NCBI GenBank assembly: GCA_001771585.1
Contig: MEUE01000001.1
Coordinates: 745,984 to 809,983, forward strand
Source: a candidate division WOR-1 bacterium RIFOXYB2_FULL_46_45
GTDB lineage: Bacteria; Margulisbacteria; WOR-1; XYC2-FULL-46-14
Length of the DNA: 64,000 bases
Direction of reading: 5' to 3'
Shown here: positions 16,805 to 24,750 of the stretch, one piece after another
Numbering within the stretch: position 1 is the stretch's first letter
Layout of the letters: each line of letters begins with the position of its first letter
Notes under the pieces: generated by a model
What the model was told of the DNA's origin: nothing
The model's input: the letters and a program-made list of their open reading frames with translations, nothing else
Database searches by the model: none
Made by a program: the position numbers and the translations under genes

Positions 16805-18838
16805 CTACAAAGATACTTTCCTCACAACCAAATTTCTCAGGCTGATCCATCTTTTTCCCATTCTATATTTAAGGTCGCGCCAAACGGATCTTCTCAACGC
16901 GGCGCCCGAAACATATCCCATTATTATAAAAGCATTCCCCTCTTCCGGATTACCAAGATGTTGCCTGCAAAAAGCATTTACCCTTTCATCACGGTGCCAT
17001 TGGATCTCTTCCGGAATAAAAGTAAACCCAAAGGTCTCTTTTAACGCTCCGTAGCTGACAAAGGTCCGCTGATCAAAAGTAGTTTCGCCGCTCCATTGTT
17101 TTGAAATCGCTTCGGCCGCCTCGGCAAAAAGATGAGCCGGTTCTCCTGTGGGCGTTAACGTGCCTTCTTCCACCATAAAAGGATTTGGCCACACCTCTTC
17201 CAACCCCTCAACCAAGGCTCCCAACAGTTTTGGGGTTGCCGTTCTGACAATAATAGGAATTCTGCCGTCGGGAAACTTATGCTTATTCTCCCTCCATGCT
17301 TCGGCAATTAATATTTTGTTGATTAAGACCGAAAGGCGCATATTCTGCAGGCGCGGATCAAGAGAAGTTAACCCAAGCGCATAAAAGGGCTTCCCGTTAT
17401 GATATTCTTCGGTAATCGTGGCAAATCCCAGTTTTTCCCCCGTCTTTTCATCCCTGACGATAATCAGCTTGTCGGCGGAATCAAGGCATTTTTTGGCAAG
17501 GTATTCTTCCATTCTCTGCTTATCAAGATTTTCGGGAGATGCGGTAACCACCGGGATCCAGGCCAATTTAAACATTTCCAAAAGGTCCGCAACCACCTGA
17601 TTTCTTATGTGTCGCAATGCCTTGCCGGGATCCTTTACTATTTCCAGCGCGATTTTGACCTCCCTGTCAAAAGAACTCCTTTTAATCCGCACCGGTCTAA
17701 CTCCCTCCAAGTATCGCGGCATCTGTACGGAAGGCAAAGAAGAAGCATTAAAAAACAACCGATGAAGACCTAATTCTCTTTTGTGTTTTTCCGCTTTTTC
17801 AAGGATGCTTTGTCCTTCCAACCCTTCCGCAATTTTATTTGCCGCCGGCCCAAGGATTTCTCCTTTAAGGGTTTCAATCGCTGTTTTTAAAGATCGCTCA
17901 TTAAACGGCGGGCGATAACTTAGGGCCGGATAGTTTCTTAACCTTTTGTCAGGCTCCGCCTGCCGTAAAACCCGGTTTGAAACATTGACAATTGCCACGA
18001 TTTGTCCGTTTGCCCTTATCACCAGTGTGGCAATTTTTCCGGGATTCCCTCTTTCCAAATAAAAAACACGGGAATCATTTTCAACCGCATCGGGACTGAC
18101 CCAGTTTTCTTGTTTTATTAATGAGCCCGTAATATCCCACACGCAAACATCTTCCCCTTCTTTCGCTCTTTTCAGCACTTCCGCGTACAACCCTTTAGGT
18201 TCGGACCAATCCTGTTGATAAGGCGAAAAAGAAGAGTAGCCGCCAACCGTTCTCTGCACCAACCTCATTGTATTTGAGCCGCTGTCGTAAAGATAGATGC
18301 TTGACGATTCCCATATGCTCGCCAGCGCGTTTTGCAATGCTTCCACAGACTGTAAAAAATCCGATCCACGAGTTTTTTGCCGTAAAAGATTGCCGGCGTT
18401 CCTAATATCCATCTCATCGTCATGCAGTTTAAATTTGGTTCTTTCATAAAATTTTGTTGGAATCTCATCAATATCCATCCTTGTAACCAAAACTCTTATC
18501 AAAGACCAAGAATCAAGCTTTTCTGGATTCCGGCTGGCCTCTATTACTCTTCTGCATGCCCCCTTTACTTCTCCCAAAGAAAAAAAGCCCCTTTCCTGAT
18601 ATAAGCGGTGCCGTGACATAGTTTGCAGTTCGGCATAAAGGTTATCGGCCGAGGTTAGAAGGATTGGATCATCGGGAAATCTGCGTCCACCGTAACTGCC
18701 GCCGGGACAAGCAACCAACGGGCTTCCCGCCAACATAGCATATGATGGGCGCAATGCATTTCTCTCTCCGGCAAACGCAAATTCCGGAGAAACAAGGGGA
18801 CTTTGAGCGTGTACTCGTGCTAATCGTGCGAAAACCAT
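16805..18838 (-). CDS. Orphan protein with GAF-like and GNAT-like regions
   Basis: 677 residues, not recognised as a named family. Residues about 150-320 look like a GAF sensor fold (SVEALQNALASIWESSSIYLYD ... ATLVIRANGQIVAIVNVSN, shown here in part). Residues about 470-570 look like an acetyltransferase fold (DKLIIVRDEKTGEKLGFA, then FYALGLTSLDPRLQN). No signal peptide or membrane helix is seen. The ATG has GGAG ten bases upstream. It stands alone between the histidine kinase promoter and the GlmU-type gene, so there is no functional context. Both domain readings are by eye and tentative. Confidence 0.5.
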   Translation of the reverse strand: MVFARLARVHAQSPLVSPEFAFAGERNALRPSYAMLAGSPLVACPGGSYGGRRFPDDPILLTSADNLYAELQTMSRHRLYQERGFFSLGEVKGACRRVIEASRNPEKLDSWSLIRVLVTRMDIDEIPTKFYERTKFKLHDDEMDIRNAGNLLRQKTRGSDFLQSVEALQNALASIWESSSIYLYDSGSNTMRLVQRTVGGYSSFSPYQQDWSEPKGLYAEVLKRAKEGEDVCVWDITGSLIKQENWVSPDAVENDSRVFYLERGNPGKIATLVIRANGQIVAIVNVSNRVLRQAEPDKRLRNYPALSYRPPFNERSLKTAIETLKGEILGPAANKIAEGLEGQSILEKAEKHKRELGLHRLFFNASSLPSVQMPRYLEGVRPVRIKRSSFDREVKIALEIVKDPGKALRHIRNQVVADLLEMFKLAWIPVVTASPENLDKQRMEEYLAKKCLDSADKLIIVRDEKTGEKLGFATITEEYHNGKPFYALGLTSLDPRLQNMRLSVLINKILIAEAWRENKHKFPDGRIPIIVRTATPKLLGALVEGLEEVWPNPFMVEEGTLTPTGEPAHLFAEAAEAISKQWSGETTFDQRTFVSYGALKETFGFTFIPEEIQWHRDERVNAFCRQHLGNPEEGNAFIIMGYVSGAALRRSVWRDLKYRMGKRWISLRNLVVRKVSL

Positions 18839-18888
18839 CTTTATTTTTCTCCACTATTATTTCATTTGAATTTGCCAAAAATTTCACA

Positions 18889-19626
18889 CTATTTTCGCAA
18901 ACAGTGTCTTTCAAGGTCTATCAATTCCTGCGGGGTGTTGATCCCTAATGTTTCGCAGTAGTCCGGAGCAAGACAGGCAAAAACCGGTTTTCCTTTTTGC
19001 CTCAAAATCCCTATTGTGTCAGTCAAATAATATTCCTTCTGCGCGTTGTCCGCTTTAACTTCTTTGAGGGTGAAAAAAAGGGCCTCGCTGTCAAAACAAA
19101 AAGTTCCGGTGTTGATCTCCTTAATCGCCAATTCTTCGGGAGTCGCGTCTTTCTTCTCGACAATCTTTACAATCCTGCCGTCCGAATCCCTCAAGATCCT
19201 CCCGTAATTTCCGGCATCCGGCAGTTCGGCGGTCAAGTCGGTGGCGGCGGCATTGTTTTTGATGTGAAAATCAATCAGGTTCCGCAAGGTTTTTGCTTTT
19301 AACAGGGGAACATCCCCGGCCAGGACCAAAACCGATCCGGTCGGGTTCTTCTTGAATTCTTCCTCACAGATCATAACCGCGTGACCGGTCCCAAGCTGTT
19401 CTTTTTGGTGGACAAAGGTGACCGGCCAATCCTTGAAATAATCTTCGATCACCTCTTTCTGGTGGCCGACTACGACATAGATATTTTTAATTCCGAGTTC
19501 TTTGATCGTTTCCAAAACATGCTGCAACAGAGGTTTGCCGGCAAGCTTGTGAAAGCATTTGGGGAGTGGAGAATTCATCCTGACCCCTTTTCCTGCCGCC
19601 AGCACTATCGCGGATAAATCACGCAT
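18889..19626 (-). CDS. GlmU-type N-acetylglucosamine-1-phosphate uridylyltransferase domain
   Basis: 245 residues, nucleotidyltransferase only. The signature LAAGKGVRMNSPLPKCFHKLAGKPL, read in two parts (LAAGKGVRM, then PKCFHKLAGKPL), together with VGHQKEVIEDYF, EQLGTGHAV, LAGDVPLL and NYGRILRD matches the uridylyltransferase half of GlmU. The left-handed beta-helix acetyltransferase half is absent, so acetylation of GlcN-1-P must come from another protein. With glmM it fits UDP-GlcNAc synthesis. A TATAAT ends 5 bases before the ATG. Confidence 0.88.
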   Translation of the reverse strand: MRDLSAIVLAAGKGVRMNSPLPKCFHKLAGKPLLQHVLETIKELGIKNIYVVVGHQKEVIEDYFKDWPVTFVHQKEQLGTGHAVMICEEEFKKNPTGSVLVLAGDVPLLKAKTLRNLIDFHIKNNAAATDLTAELPDAGNYGRILRDSDGRIVKIVEKKDATPEELAIKEINTGTFCFDSEALFFTLKEVKADNAQKEYYLTDTIGILRQKGKPVFACLAPDYCETLGINTPQELIDLERHCLRK

Positions 19627-19631
19627 GATTA

Positions 19632-19640
19632 ATTATAACA
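19632..19640 (-). promoter_or_regulatory. Extended -10 promoter of the GlmU-type gene
   Basis: TGT-TATAAT on the minus strand, 5 bases before the ATG at 19626. It overlaps the stop codon of the small ORF just upstream. Confidence 0.55.
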
Positions 19641-19764
19641 TTTTCTCCCAAGAAACTATCCTGCCCCGCAAAAAACGGTGTTTGATCCAGGCACGGAATT
19701 CGTTTTCCGACATGATCAAGGTCCTCATCGACTGCGCGGGAATCCGAAAGATTACTTTATACAT
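19633..19764 (-). CDS. 43-residue small protein downstream of comM
   Basis: The frame starts at an ATG inside the last codons of comM (overlap 8 bases) and is preceded by a near-perfect Shine-Dalgarno, AAAGGAGGTGA, seven bases before the ATG. It encodes MYKVIFRIPAQSMRTLIMSE followed by a basic, Trp-containing tail (RAWIKHRFLRGRIVSWEKML) and ends in TAA within the next gene's -10 box. No homologue is known to me. The strong ribosome-binding site and the coupling to comM are the reasons to believe it is translated. Confidence 0.55.
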   Translation of the reverse strand: MYKVIFRIPAQSMRTLIMSENEFRAWIKHRFLRGRIVSWEKML

Positions 19765-21292
19765 ACAGATCACCTCCTTTATCTAATGAACGATACTGTG
19801 TCGCTTCGGCAATATGTTTGGCCAAAATAATTTCCGATCCGTCAAGATCGGCAATGGTGCGGCTGACTTTGAGCAATCGGTCATAGGCCCGGCCGCTTAG
19901 CTTAAGGTGTAATATCGCTTCTTTTAAAATCCCTTCGGCTTCTTTGTCCATTTGGCAGAATTTTTTGGTCTGCGCCGGAAGCATCCGGGCGTTGGAATGA
20001 ACCCCCGACCCCTTAAACCTTTTTTCTTGGATCGTCCTCGCGGTTTTTATCCTCTCTCTTATGGTTTTTGAGCTTTCTCCCTGCGGCTTGTTAATCAAAT
20101 CATCTTTTTTGATCCGCGGAACTTCAATGTGCAGATCGATCCGGTCAAGGAGCGGACCGGAAAGTTTTTGCCAATATTTTTGCACCCGGGTCGGAGGGCA
20201 AACGCACTGTTTAAGAGGATCGCCAAAGTTTCCACAGGGACACGGGTTCATCGCCGCCACCAGCATAAATTCGGCAGGATATGTCAGGGAGGTGGCGGCG
20301 CGGGAAATGGTGACCATCCCGTCTTCCATCGGCTGGCGCAAAACCTCAAGCACTTGCCGGTCAAATTCTGCAAACTCGTCCAAAAATAAAATTCCCAGAT
20401 GCGCCAGGGATACTTCTCCGGGGCGGGGAATGCGGCCCCCGCCGACAATCCCAATGTCCGAAGTCGTGTGGTGGGGGGAACGAAAAGGACGCGAAGTGAC
20501 CAAAGCCCCCTTCCCCGCCAAAAGGCCGCTCACCGAATATAATTTGGTAACTTCCAGCGCCTCTTCAAGAGACAACTGCGGTAAGATGGTCGGCAGGCGG
20601 CGGGCGAGCATCGTTTTTCCGGACCCGGGAGGTCCGACCAAAAGGATATTATGCGAGCCCGCCGCCGCAATCTCAAGCGCCCGCTTGGCCTGTTCCTGCC
20701 CTTTGACGTCGGCAAAATCGATCCCAAATTCCGGTTCTTTGGGAAAAACTTTTTCCAGATCGATCTTATGAGGAGAAATCTCTTTTTCACCGTTTAGATA
20801 TAAAGCCGCTTCCTTTAAATTATCAACCGCAATAATATCTATTCCGGAAACCAGCGCCGCTTCGTCGGCATTTTCGGAAGGGACCAGAACTTTTTTTATC
20901 TTTTTTCCTCTCGATTCCATCACCATCGGCAAAATCCCGGGAACTCTCCTCAATTCGCCGTTTAAAGAAAGCTCCCCCAGGATTATGGTCCCACCGAAAC
21001 GATCTTCAATCTGTAAAGATGAAGAGAGCATCCCGAGCGCGATCGGCAGATCGTACATCGTCCCCTCTTTGCGGACATCTGCGGGAGCCAGGTTGATCGT
21101 AAAATTCCCGGGCGGGTATTCGAAGCCGGAGTTTTTGATGGCAAAGCGGACCCGGTCGCGGCTCTCTTTCACCGCCGCGTCGGGGAGCCCGACGATCGAT
21201 TGGCCGGGGATCCCTTTGAAAGAATCGACCTCCACTTCAACCAGATAGGCGTCCAATCCGATCACCGCGGCGCTTTGCAATTTAACCAGCAT
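19757..21292 (-). CDS. comM: YifB/ComM family Mg-chelatase-like AAA+ ATPase
   Basis: 511 residues, normal length. N-terminal Lon-like fold (AVIGLDAYLVEVEVDSFKG), Walker A GPPGSGKTML, the sensor segment RPFRSPHHTTSD, Walker B LFLDEFAEF and the cysteine motif MNPCPCGNFGD are all present. ComM is a hexameric helicase that promotes branch migration during natural transformation in some bacteria; whether it does so here is not shown. AGGAGG precedes the ATG, and yraN ends 11 bases upstream in the same operon, matching the usual comM-yraN-rnhB neighbourhood. Confidence 0.93.
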   Translation of the reverse strand: MLVKLQSAAVIGLDAYLVEVEVDSFKGIPGQSIVGLPDAAVKESRDRVRFAIKNSGFEYPPGNFTINLAPADVRKEGTMYDLPIALGMLSSSLQIEDRFGGTIILGELSLNGELRRVPGILPMVMESRGKKIKKVLVPSENADEAALVSGIDIIAVDNLKEAALYLNGEKEISPHKIDLEKVFPKEPEFGIDFADVKGQEQAKRALEIAAAGSHNILLVGPPGSGKTMLARRLPTILPQLSLEEALEVTKLYSVSGLLAGKGALVTSRPFRSPHHTTSDIGIVGGGRIPRPGEVSLAHLGILFLDEFAEFDRQVLEVLRQPMEDGMVTISRAATSLTYPAEFMLVAAMNPCPCGNFGDPLKQCVCPPTRVQKYWQKLSGPLLDRIDLHIEVPRIKKDDLINKPQGESSKTIRERIKTARTIQEKRFKGSGVHSNARMLPAQTKKFCQMDKEAEGILKEAILHLKLSGRAYDRLLKVSRTIADLDGSEIILAKHIAEATQYRSLDKGGDLYV

Positions 21293-21303
21293 AGCTTTCC
21301 TCC

Positions 21304-21672
21304 TTAGTTGCCATAAAACGCATCTTTGATATGGTCAAAATTCCGCTCCCCGAACCGGTCGTAATAGATTGAAAGGACATCAAAGCGGCAATTGACATCT
21401 TTGATATTATTTTTATAAAGATACGTTTTGGCGGCATGGATGATCGACTGGCGTTTGGCTTTGGTAATTGCGCCAAGGGGTGATCCGTAACTACGGAAGG
21501 AATAGCTTTTTACTTCTATGAAAACCAGGAACTCTTTGTCGTAGGCGACCAGATCGACTTCCCCCTGTTGCGAATGGTAGTTTTGCTCAAGAATCTTAAA
21601 TCCCTGCTGTTCCAGATAAATCCGGGCGGTCGCTTCTCCCTGTTTTCCTTTTTGGTAGCTTTCAAGTCCCAT
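21304..21672 (-). CDS. yraN: YraN/UPF0102 family endonuclease-like protein
   Basis: 122 residues. The restriction-endonuclease-like core is clear: GEVDLVAYDKEFLVFIEVK with the D and the E-x-K of the PD-(D/E)xK fold. Nuclease activity has been proposed for the family, but its cellular role is unclear. It lies just before comM in one operon. No good Shine-Dalgarno is seen before the ATG. Confidence 0.9.
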   Translation of the reverse strand: MGLESYQKGKQGEATARIYLEQQGFKILEQNYHSQQGEVDLVAYDKEFLVFIEVKSYSFRSYGSPLGAITKAKRQSIIHAAKTYLYKNNIKDVNCRFDVLSIYYDRFGERNFDHIKDAFYGN

Positions 21673-21723
21673 ATATTACTGTCCCAGCAATTTTGGCGCC
21701 AATTTTGCGTCTGAGGGGGAATA

Positions 21724-21890
21724 GTCTCGAATTTTTATCTCAAATCAACCTCTCGAATCAATGCGAATAGGACAGGTCCCGAATTAAGAACTCAAATGCC
21801 CGAATCGATTCTCGAATCCTTTCAATTTTCGAGACTAAATTCGAGGATTCGGGACTTTTATTCGAGACCCTTTCATTCGAATTCATTCGG
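21724..21890. repeat. Dense array of YYCGAAT / ATTCGRR half-sites in yraN-rnhB gap
   Basis: The 299-base gap between yraN and rnhB holds no gene. Its left half carries five direct copies of CTCGAAT or CCCGAAT (near 21726, 21752, 21778, 21800, 21811) and its right half carries the inverse, ATTCGAG, ATTCGGG or close variants (near 21829, 21838, 21847, 21860, 21875, 21884). Several arms pair over longer stretches, e.g. GTCTCGAAT with ATTCGAGAC. The whole block can fold into a long branched hairpin on either strand. Confidence 0.75.
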
Positions 21891-21971
21891 GATTATTGAT
21901 TTGTGATAAAATTTGAGTCTCTCTTTTTATCCCTACCAAGTGTATGGTCAGAGTGCTTCGGACTTAATCTT

Positions 21972-22574
21972 CTATATCAGTTCTTTAACCGGCGCGAAAC
22001 TTACTCGATGAATCGGGGAAGGCCCATGTTTTTCGAGACATTCAAGATGAAGCTGTGTCCCGTAACCTTTGTGGCGGTCAAACTGGTATTGGGGGAATTT
22101 TTTGTGGTAGCGCAGCATCATGCGGTCGCGGGTAACTTTTGCCACCACCGACGCCGCGGCGATTGAATAACACCTTTTGTCTCCGGCAATAATCGCCGTC
22201 TGCGGAAAATCAACGTCAATTTTAAATTTGCCGTCAACCAAAAGATAGTCGGGATAGTAGACGAGGTTCAAAACCGCCTGCTTCATCGCCAATAAAGTGG
22301 CGCAATGGATATTGATCCGATCAATTACCTTGTGGGAAACAACGCCAATCCCGATCGCCAGCGCTTCTTTGGCTATGATCTTGAAAATTTTTTCTCTCTC
22401 GGAGGAAGATAAAAGTTTGGAGTCATCCAACCCCTCCACCCTGCTGGTCAAAATTACCGCGGCGGCAACTAGCGGTCCGGCCAACGGTCCCCTGCCAGCT
22501 TCATCCACCCCCGCAACCAGCCGGCAGCCTTTTTTGTAAAGCGCCTGTTCATAGCGGAAAGATGGAGGCGTCAT
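21972..22574 (-). CDS. rnhB: Ribonuclease HII
   Basis: 200 residues. RNase HII removes ribonucleotides from DNA. The catalytic D24-E25 pair sits in AGVDEAGRGPLAGPLVAAA; DDSKLLSSSEREKI, LLVDGKF and ASVVAKVTRDRMM complete the family pattern. It follows lepB in the genomic order but has its own -10 box 7 bases before the ATG, so it probably has a separate leaderless transcript. Confidence 0.95.
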   Translation of the reverse strand: MTPPSFRYEQALYKKGCRLVAGVDEAGRGPLAGPLVAAAVILTSRVEGLDDSKLLSSSEREKIFKIIAKEALAIGIGVVSHKVIDRINIHCATLLAMKQAVLNLVYYPDYLLVDGKFKIDVDFPQTAIIAGDKRCYSIAAASVVAKVTRDRMMLRYHKKFPQYQFDRHKGYGTQLHLECLEKHGPSPIHRVSFAPVKELI

Positions 22575-22581
22575 GCTGGAG

Positions 22582-22590
22582 ATTATAACA
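22582..22590 (-). promoter_or_regulatory. Extended -10 promoter of rnhB
   Basis: TGT-TATAAT on the minus strand, 7 bases before the rnhB ATG at 22574, immediately after the lepB stop at 22594. Confidence 0.55.
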
Positions 22591-22593
22591 GAT

Positions 22594-23112
22594 CTAGCGA
22601 ATAATTCCTACTTCCCAAATCGGCCAGATCTTTAGAAAGGCGGGGCCGTAGATATTCTTGCGCGGGACAAAACCCCAAACGCGCGAATCGGCGGAGCGGG
22701 GACGGTTGTCTCCCAGGCAAAGGTACGCTTTGGCGGGGATTTTGACCGGACCAAAATAAGAAAAATCGGAATTCATCGAATGATTTTCGGTCAAGGGAAC
22801 TCCGTTAATAAAAACGCGGCCGTTTTTTATTTCAAGTTTTTCACCGGGGAGCCCGATCACCCTCTTTATAAAATCTTTCTTTGGTCCCGAACCCGGGTAA
22901 CGGAAAACAATGACATCAAAACGCTCCGGCTCTTTGAAACGATAAATGAATTTATTTACAATGATGCGGTCCTGGATGTTTAAGGTCGGCTCCATCGAGG
23001 CGGAAGGGATCCAAAAGACCTGGACGACCAAGGCGCGAATTATGAGGGCTAAAAGAAGCGCGACAACAATTGTCTCAACCCAATCCCAGAGCCAGCGCTT
23101 GAAATTGCTCAC
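22594..23112 (-). CDS. lepB: Signal peptidase I
   Basis: 172 residues, a short type I signal peptidase. One N-terminal membrane helix (about 13-33), nucleophile S39 in the motif S-A-S-M-EPTL, and general base K83 in DFIKRVIGLPG, then CLGDNRPRSADSR box. It cuts signal peptides from exported proteins at the membrane. It overlaps the rplS stop by four bases and ends the rpsP operon. Confidence 0.95.
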   Translation of the reverse strand: MSNFKRWLWDWVETIVVALLLALIIRALVVQVFWIPSASMEPTLNIQDRIIVNKFIYRFKEPERFDVIVFRYPGSGPKKDFIKRVIGLPGEKLEIKNGRVFINGVPLTENHSMNSDFSYFGPVKIPAKAYLCLGDNRPRSADSRVWGFVPRKNIYGPAFLKIWPIWEVGIIR

Positions 23113-23465
23113 TTAGCCTCTTCGATTCTGGTAGCTGCCGATCCGATCCTCTTCCTTAAATAATAAAGCTTGGCACGGCGGACTCTTCCTTTTTTCATGA
23201 CTTTGACCTGCCCGACTTTGGGAGAATGGAGAGGAAAAGTCCTCTCAACCCCCACCCCTTGCACCAGGCGGCGGACAACAAAGGTGGCGCGGCTCCCTGT
23301 CCCACCCTGTCTTTTTATGACGATCCCCTCAAATCCCTGCATCCTCTTTTTGTCCCCTTCGCGGATTTCGGAAAACACCTTGACCGTGTCGCCGACGTTG
23401 AATTCCGGGATCTCTTTCTTCATCTCTTTTTGTTCAATCTCTTTAATCGCGTTCTTGTTTAACAT
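23109..23465 (-). CDS. rplS: Ribosomal protein bL19
   Basis: 118 residues, usual size. The pattern FNVGDTVKVFSEIREGDKKR, FEGIVIKRQGG, ERTFPLHSPKV and RRAKLYYLRKR is diagnostic of L19, which sits at the subunit interface. It follows a SPOUT methyltransferase gene by two bases and overlaps lepB. Confidence 0.96.
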   Translation of the reverse strand: MLNKNAIKEIEQKEMKKEIPEFNVGDTVKVFSEIREGDKKRMQGFEGIVIKRQGGTGSRATFVVRRLVQGVGVERTFPLHSPKVGQVKVMKKGRVRRAKLYYLRKRIGSAATRIEEAK

Positions 23466-23467
23466 TA

Positions 23468-24007
23468 TTATCTCCCTCCAAACAATCTGTCTAAAATTAT
23501 CGCTGCGGCGGACCGGACCGACAGGTGGTTATATTCTCCCGGCCCGTTCACCGGCTCAAGGATATAATCCGCTTTTTTTATCACTTCGTCGCTTAATCCC
23601 CATCCGGTCCCAAAAACAATTAAAAAATCATCGCTTGATTCTTTAATTTTTTTGCGCAGGGTTTGAAACCCCACGCTGTTATCGGTTTTCTTGGCCGAAG
23701 TTACAATCACTTTTGCTCCGGGGCATTCGGCCAACACCTGCTCCAAATCTTCTTTTAATTCTATAAGCGCCAGCGCCTCGGCCCTGGTCCAATTGTGGAC
23801 AAAACTCTCTTCGGATTTCCAGCAATTTATGATCCTGCCGGCAAATTCAAGCTGTGCCTTCGCCGGATTTACAACGTAATATTTGGAAATCCCGTAGGTC
23901 AAAGCGGACCTGGCAATATCATGGAGATCCATCCCGGTGATGCTGGTTACAACCGTATCTCCTTTCTTATTATACACCGGATGGTGCAAAAGAGCAATTG
24001 AGATCAC
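23468..24007 (-). CDS. SPOUT RNA methyltransferase-like protein (PF09936 type)
   Basis: 179 residues. Start ISIALLHHPVYNKKG, middle GISKYYVVNPAKAQ, then LIVFGTGWGLSDEVI and the knot-like end GPGEYNHLSVRSAAAIILDRL match the DUF2168/Methyltrn_RNA_4 family of trefoil-knot SAM-dependent enzymes. The RNA target is unknown. The gene overlaps trmD by four bases and lies between trmD and rplS, a placement also known in Thermotogae and Aquificae. Confidence 0.85.
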   Translation of the reverse strand: MISIALLHHPVYNKKGDTVVTSITGMDLHDIARSALTYGISKYYVVNPAKAQLEFAGRIINCWKSEESFVHNWTRAEALALIELKEDLEQVLAECPGAKVIVTSAKKTDNSVGFQTLRKKIKESSDDFLIVFGTGWGLSDEVIKKADYILEPVNGPGEYNHLSVRSAAAIILDRLFGGR

Positions 24008-24741
24008 TCTAAAATCAGCTCCTCAAGAAGCTTTTTGTCTTCTTCTTTCAATCCCGCGGAAGCCAAAAGTTCCGGCCGGTTTAACAGGGTCCTTTTGAGC
24101 GCTTCTTTTCTCCGCCAGCGCGCGATTTCGCGATGGTTCCCCGATTTGAGGACCTCCGGGATTTTTATCCCTTCAAATTCTTCCGGGCGGGTGTAAGAGG
24201 GATAATCGAGCAGGCCGTTGTAGAAAGAGTCGTTCACAATCGAGTCCGCCTCTTTTACCACTCCGGGAATGAGCCGGCAGACCGCGTCGATCAAGACCAG
24301 CGCCGGAAGTTCTCCTCCGGTTAAAACATAATCGCCGATTGAAAGCTCTTCATCAACATATTTATCGACAAACCGCTGGTCTACCCCTTCATAATGCCCG
24401 CAGATAATGGTCAAATGTTTTTCTCTCGCCAGTCTTTTCGCGGTCTCCTGATCAATTTTTTTTCCTGAAGGTGTCATCAGAATTACTTGACCCTTGACCC
24501 CTGCCTTGCCGGCAGGCAGGCTTGACCCTAAGGCCATAATCAGCGGCTCCGCCTTCATAACCATACCCGATCCTCCGCCAAAGGGAGAATCATCGGCAGT
24601 TTTATGTTTATCCAATGTAAAATCGCGGATGTTTACGATATTAATTTCAACCAGTTTTTTTTCTTGCGCTTTTTTTAGCAGGCTGAATTGCAGGGGAGAA
24701 ACGAACATCTCCGGGAAGAGAGTCAGAAGGTCGATTTTCAT
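24004..24741 (-). CDS. trmD: tRNA (guanine37-N1)-methyltransferase TrmD
   Basis: 245 residues. It makes m1G37, which prevents +1 frameshifting. MKIDLLTLFPEMF, DDSPFGGGSGMVMKAEP, ICGHYEGVDQRF and IGDYVLTGGELPAL are the conserved blocks, including the deep trefoil knot. Residues 71-86 (GSSLPAGKAGVKGQ) are encoded by a repeat-derived insert in a loop that is variable in the family. It overlaps the SPOUT gene by four bases. Confidence 0.96.
   Translation of the reverse strand: MKIDLLTLFPEMFVSPLQFSLLKKAQEKKLVEINIVNIRDFTLDKHKTADDSPFGGGSGMVMKAEPLIMALGSSLPAGKAGVKGQVILMTPSGKKIDQETAKRLAREKHLTIICGHYEGVDQRFVDKYVDEELSIGDYVLTGGELPALVLIDAVCRLIPGVVKEADSIVNDSFYNGLLDYPSYTRPEEFEGIKIPEVLKSGNHREIARWRRKEALKRTLLNRPELLASAGLKEEDKKLLEELILE
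24486..24528 (-). repeat. Repeat-derived insert with near-palindrome inside trmD
   Basis: Three CTTGACCC-type units (24486, about 24493 and 24521) enclose the near-palindrome CCTGCCTTGCCGGCAGGCAG. On the coding strand the block encodes LPAGKAG and its flanks. The same peptide, LPAGKAG, occurs in unrelated proteins of uncultured bacteria as far as I recall, suggesting a dispersed element. Confidence 0.7.
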
Positions 24742-24750
24742 TGAAAGGGA

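Noticed and set aside
21903-21912. TGATAAAAT on the plus strand as the promoter of a gene
   Set aside because: No reading frame with start signals follows on that strand; it runs antisense into rnhB. It could only serve a non-coding RNA.
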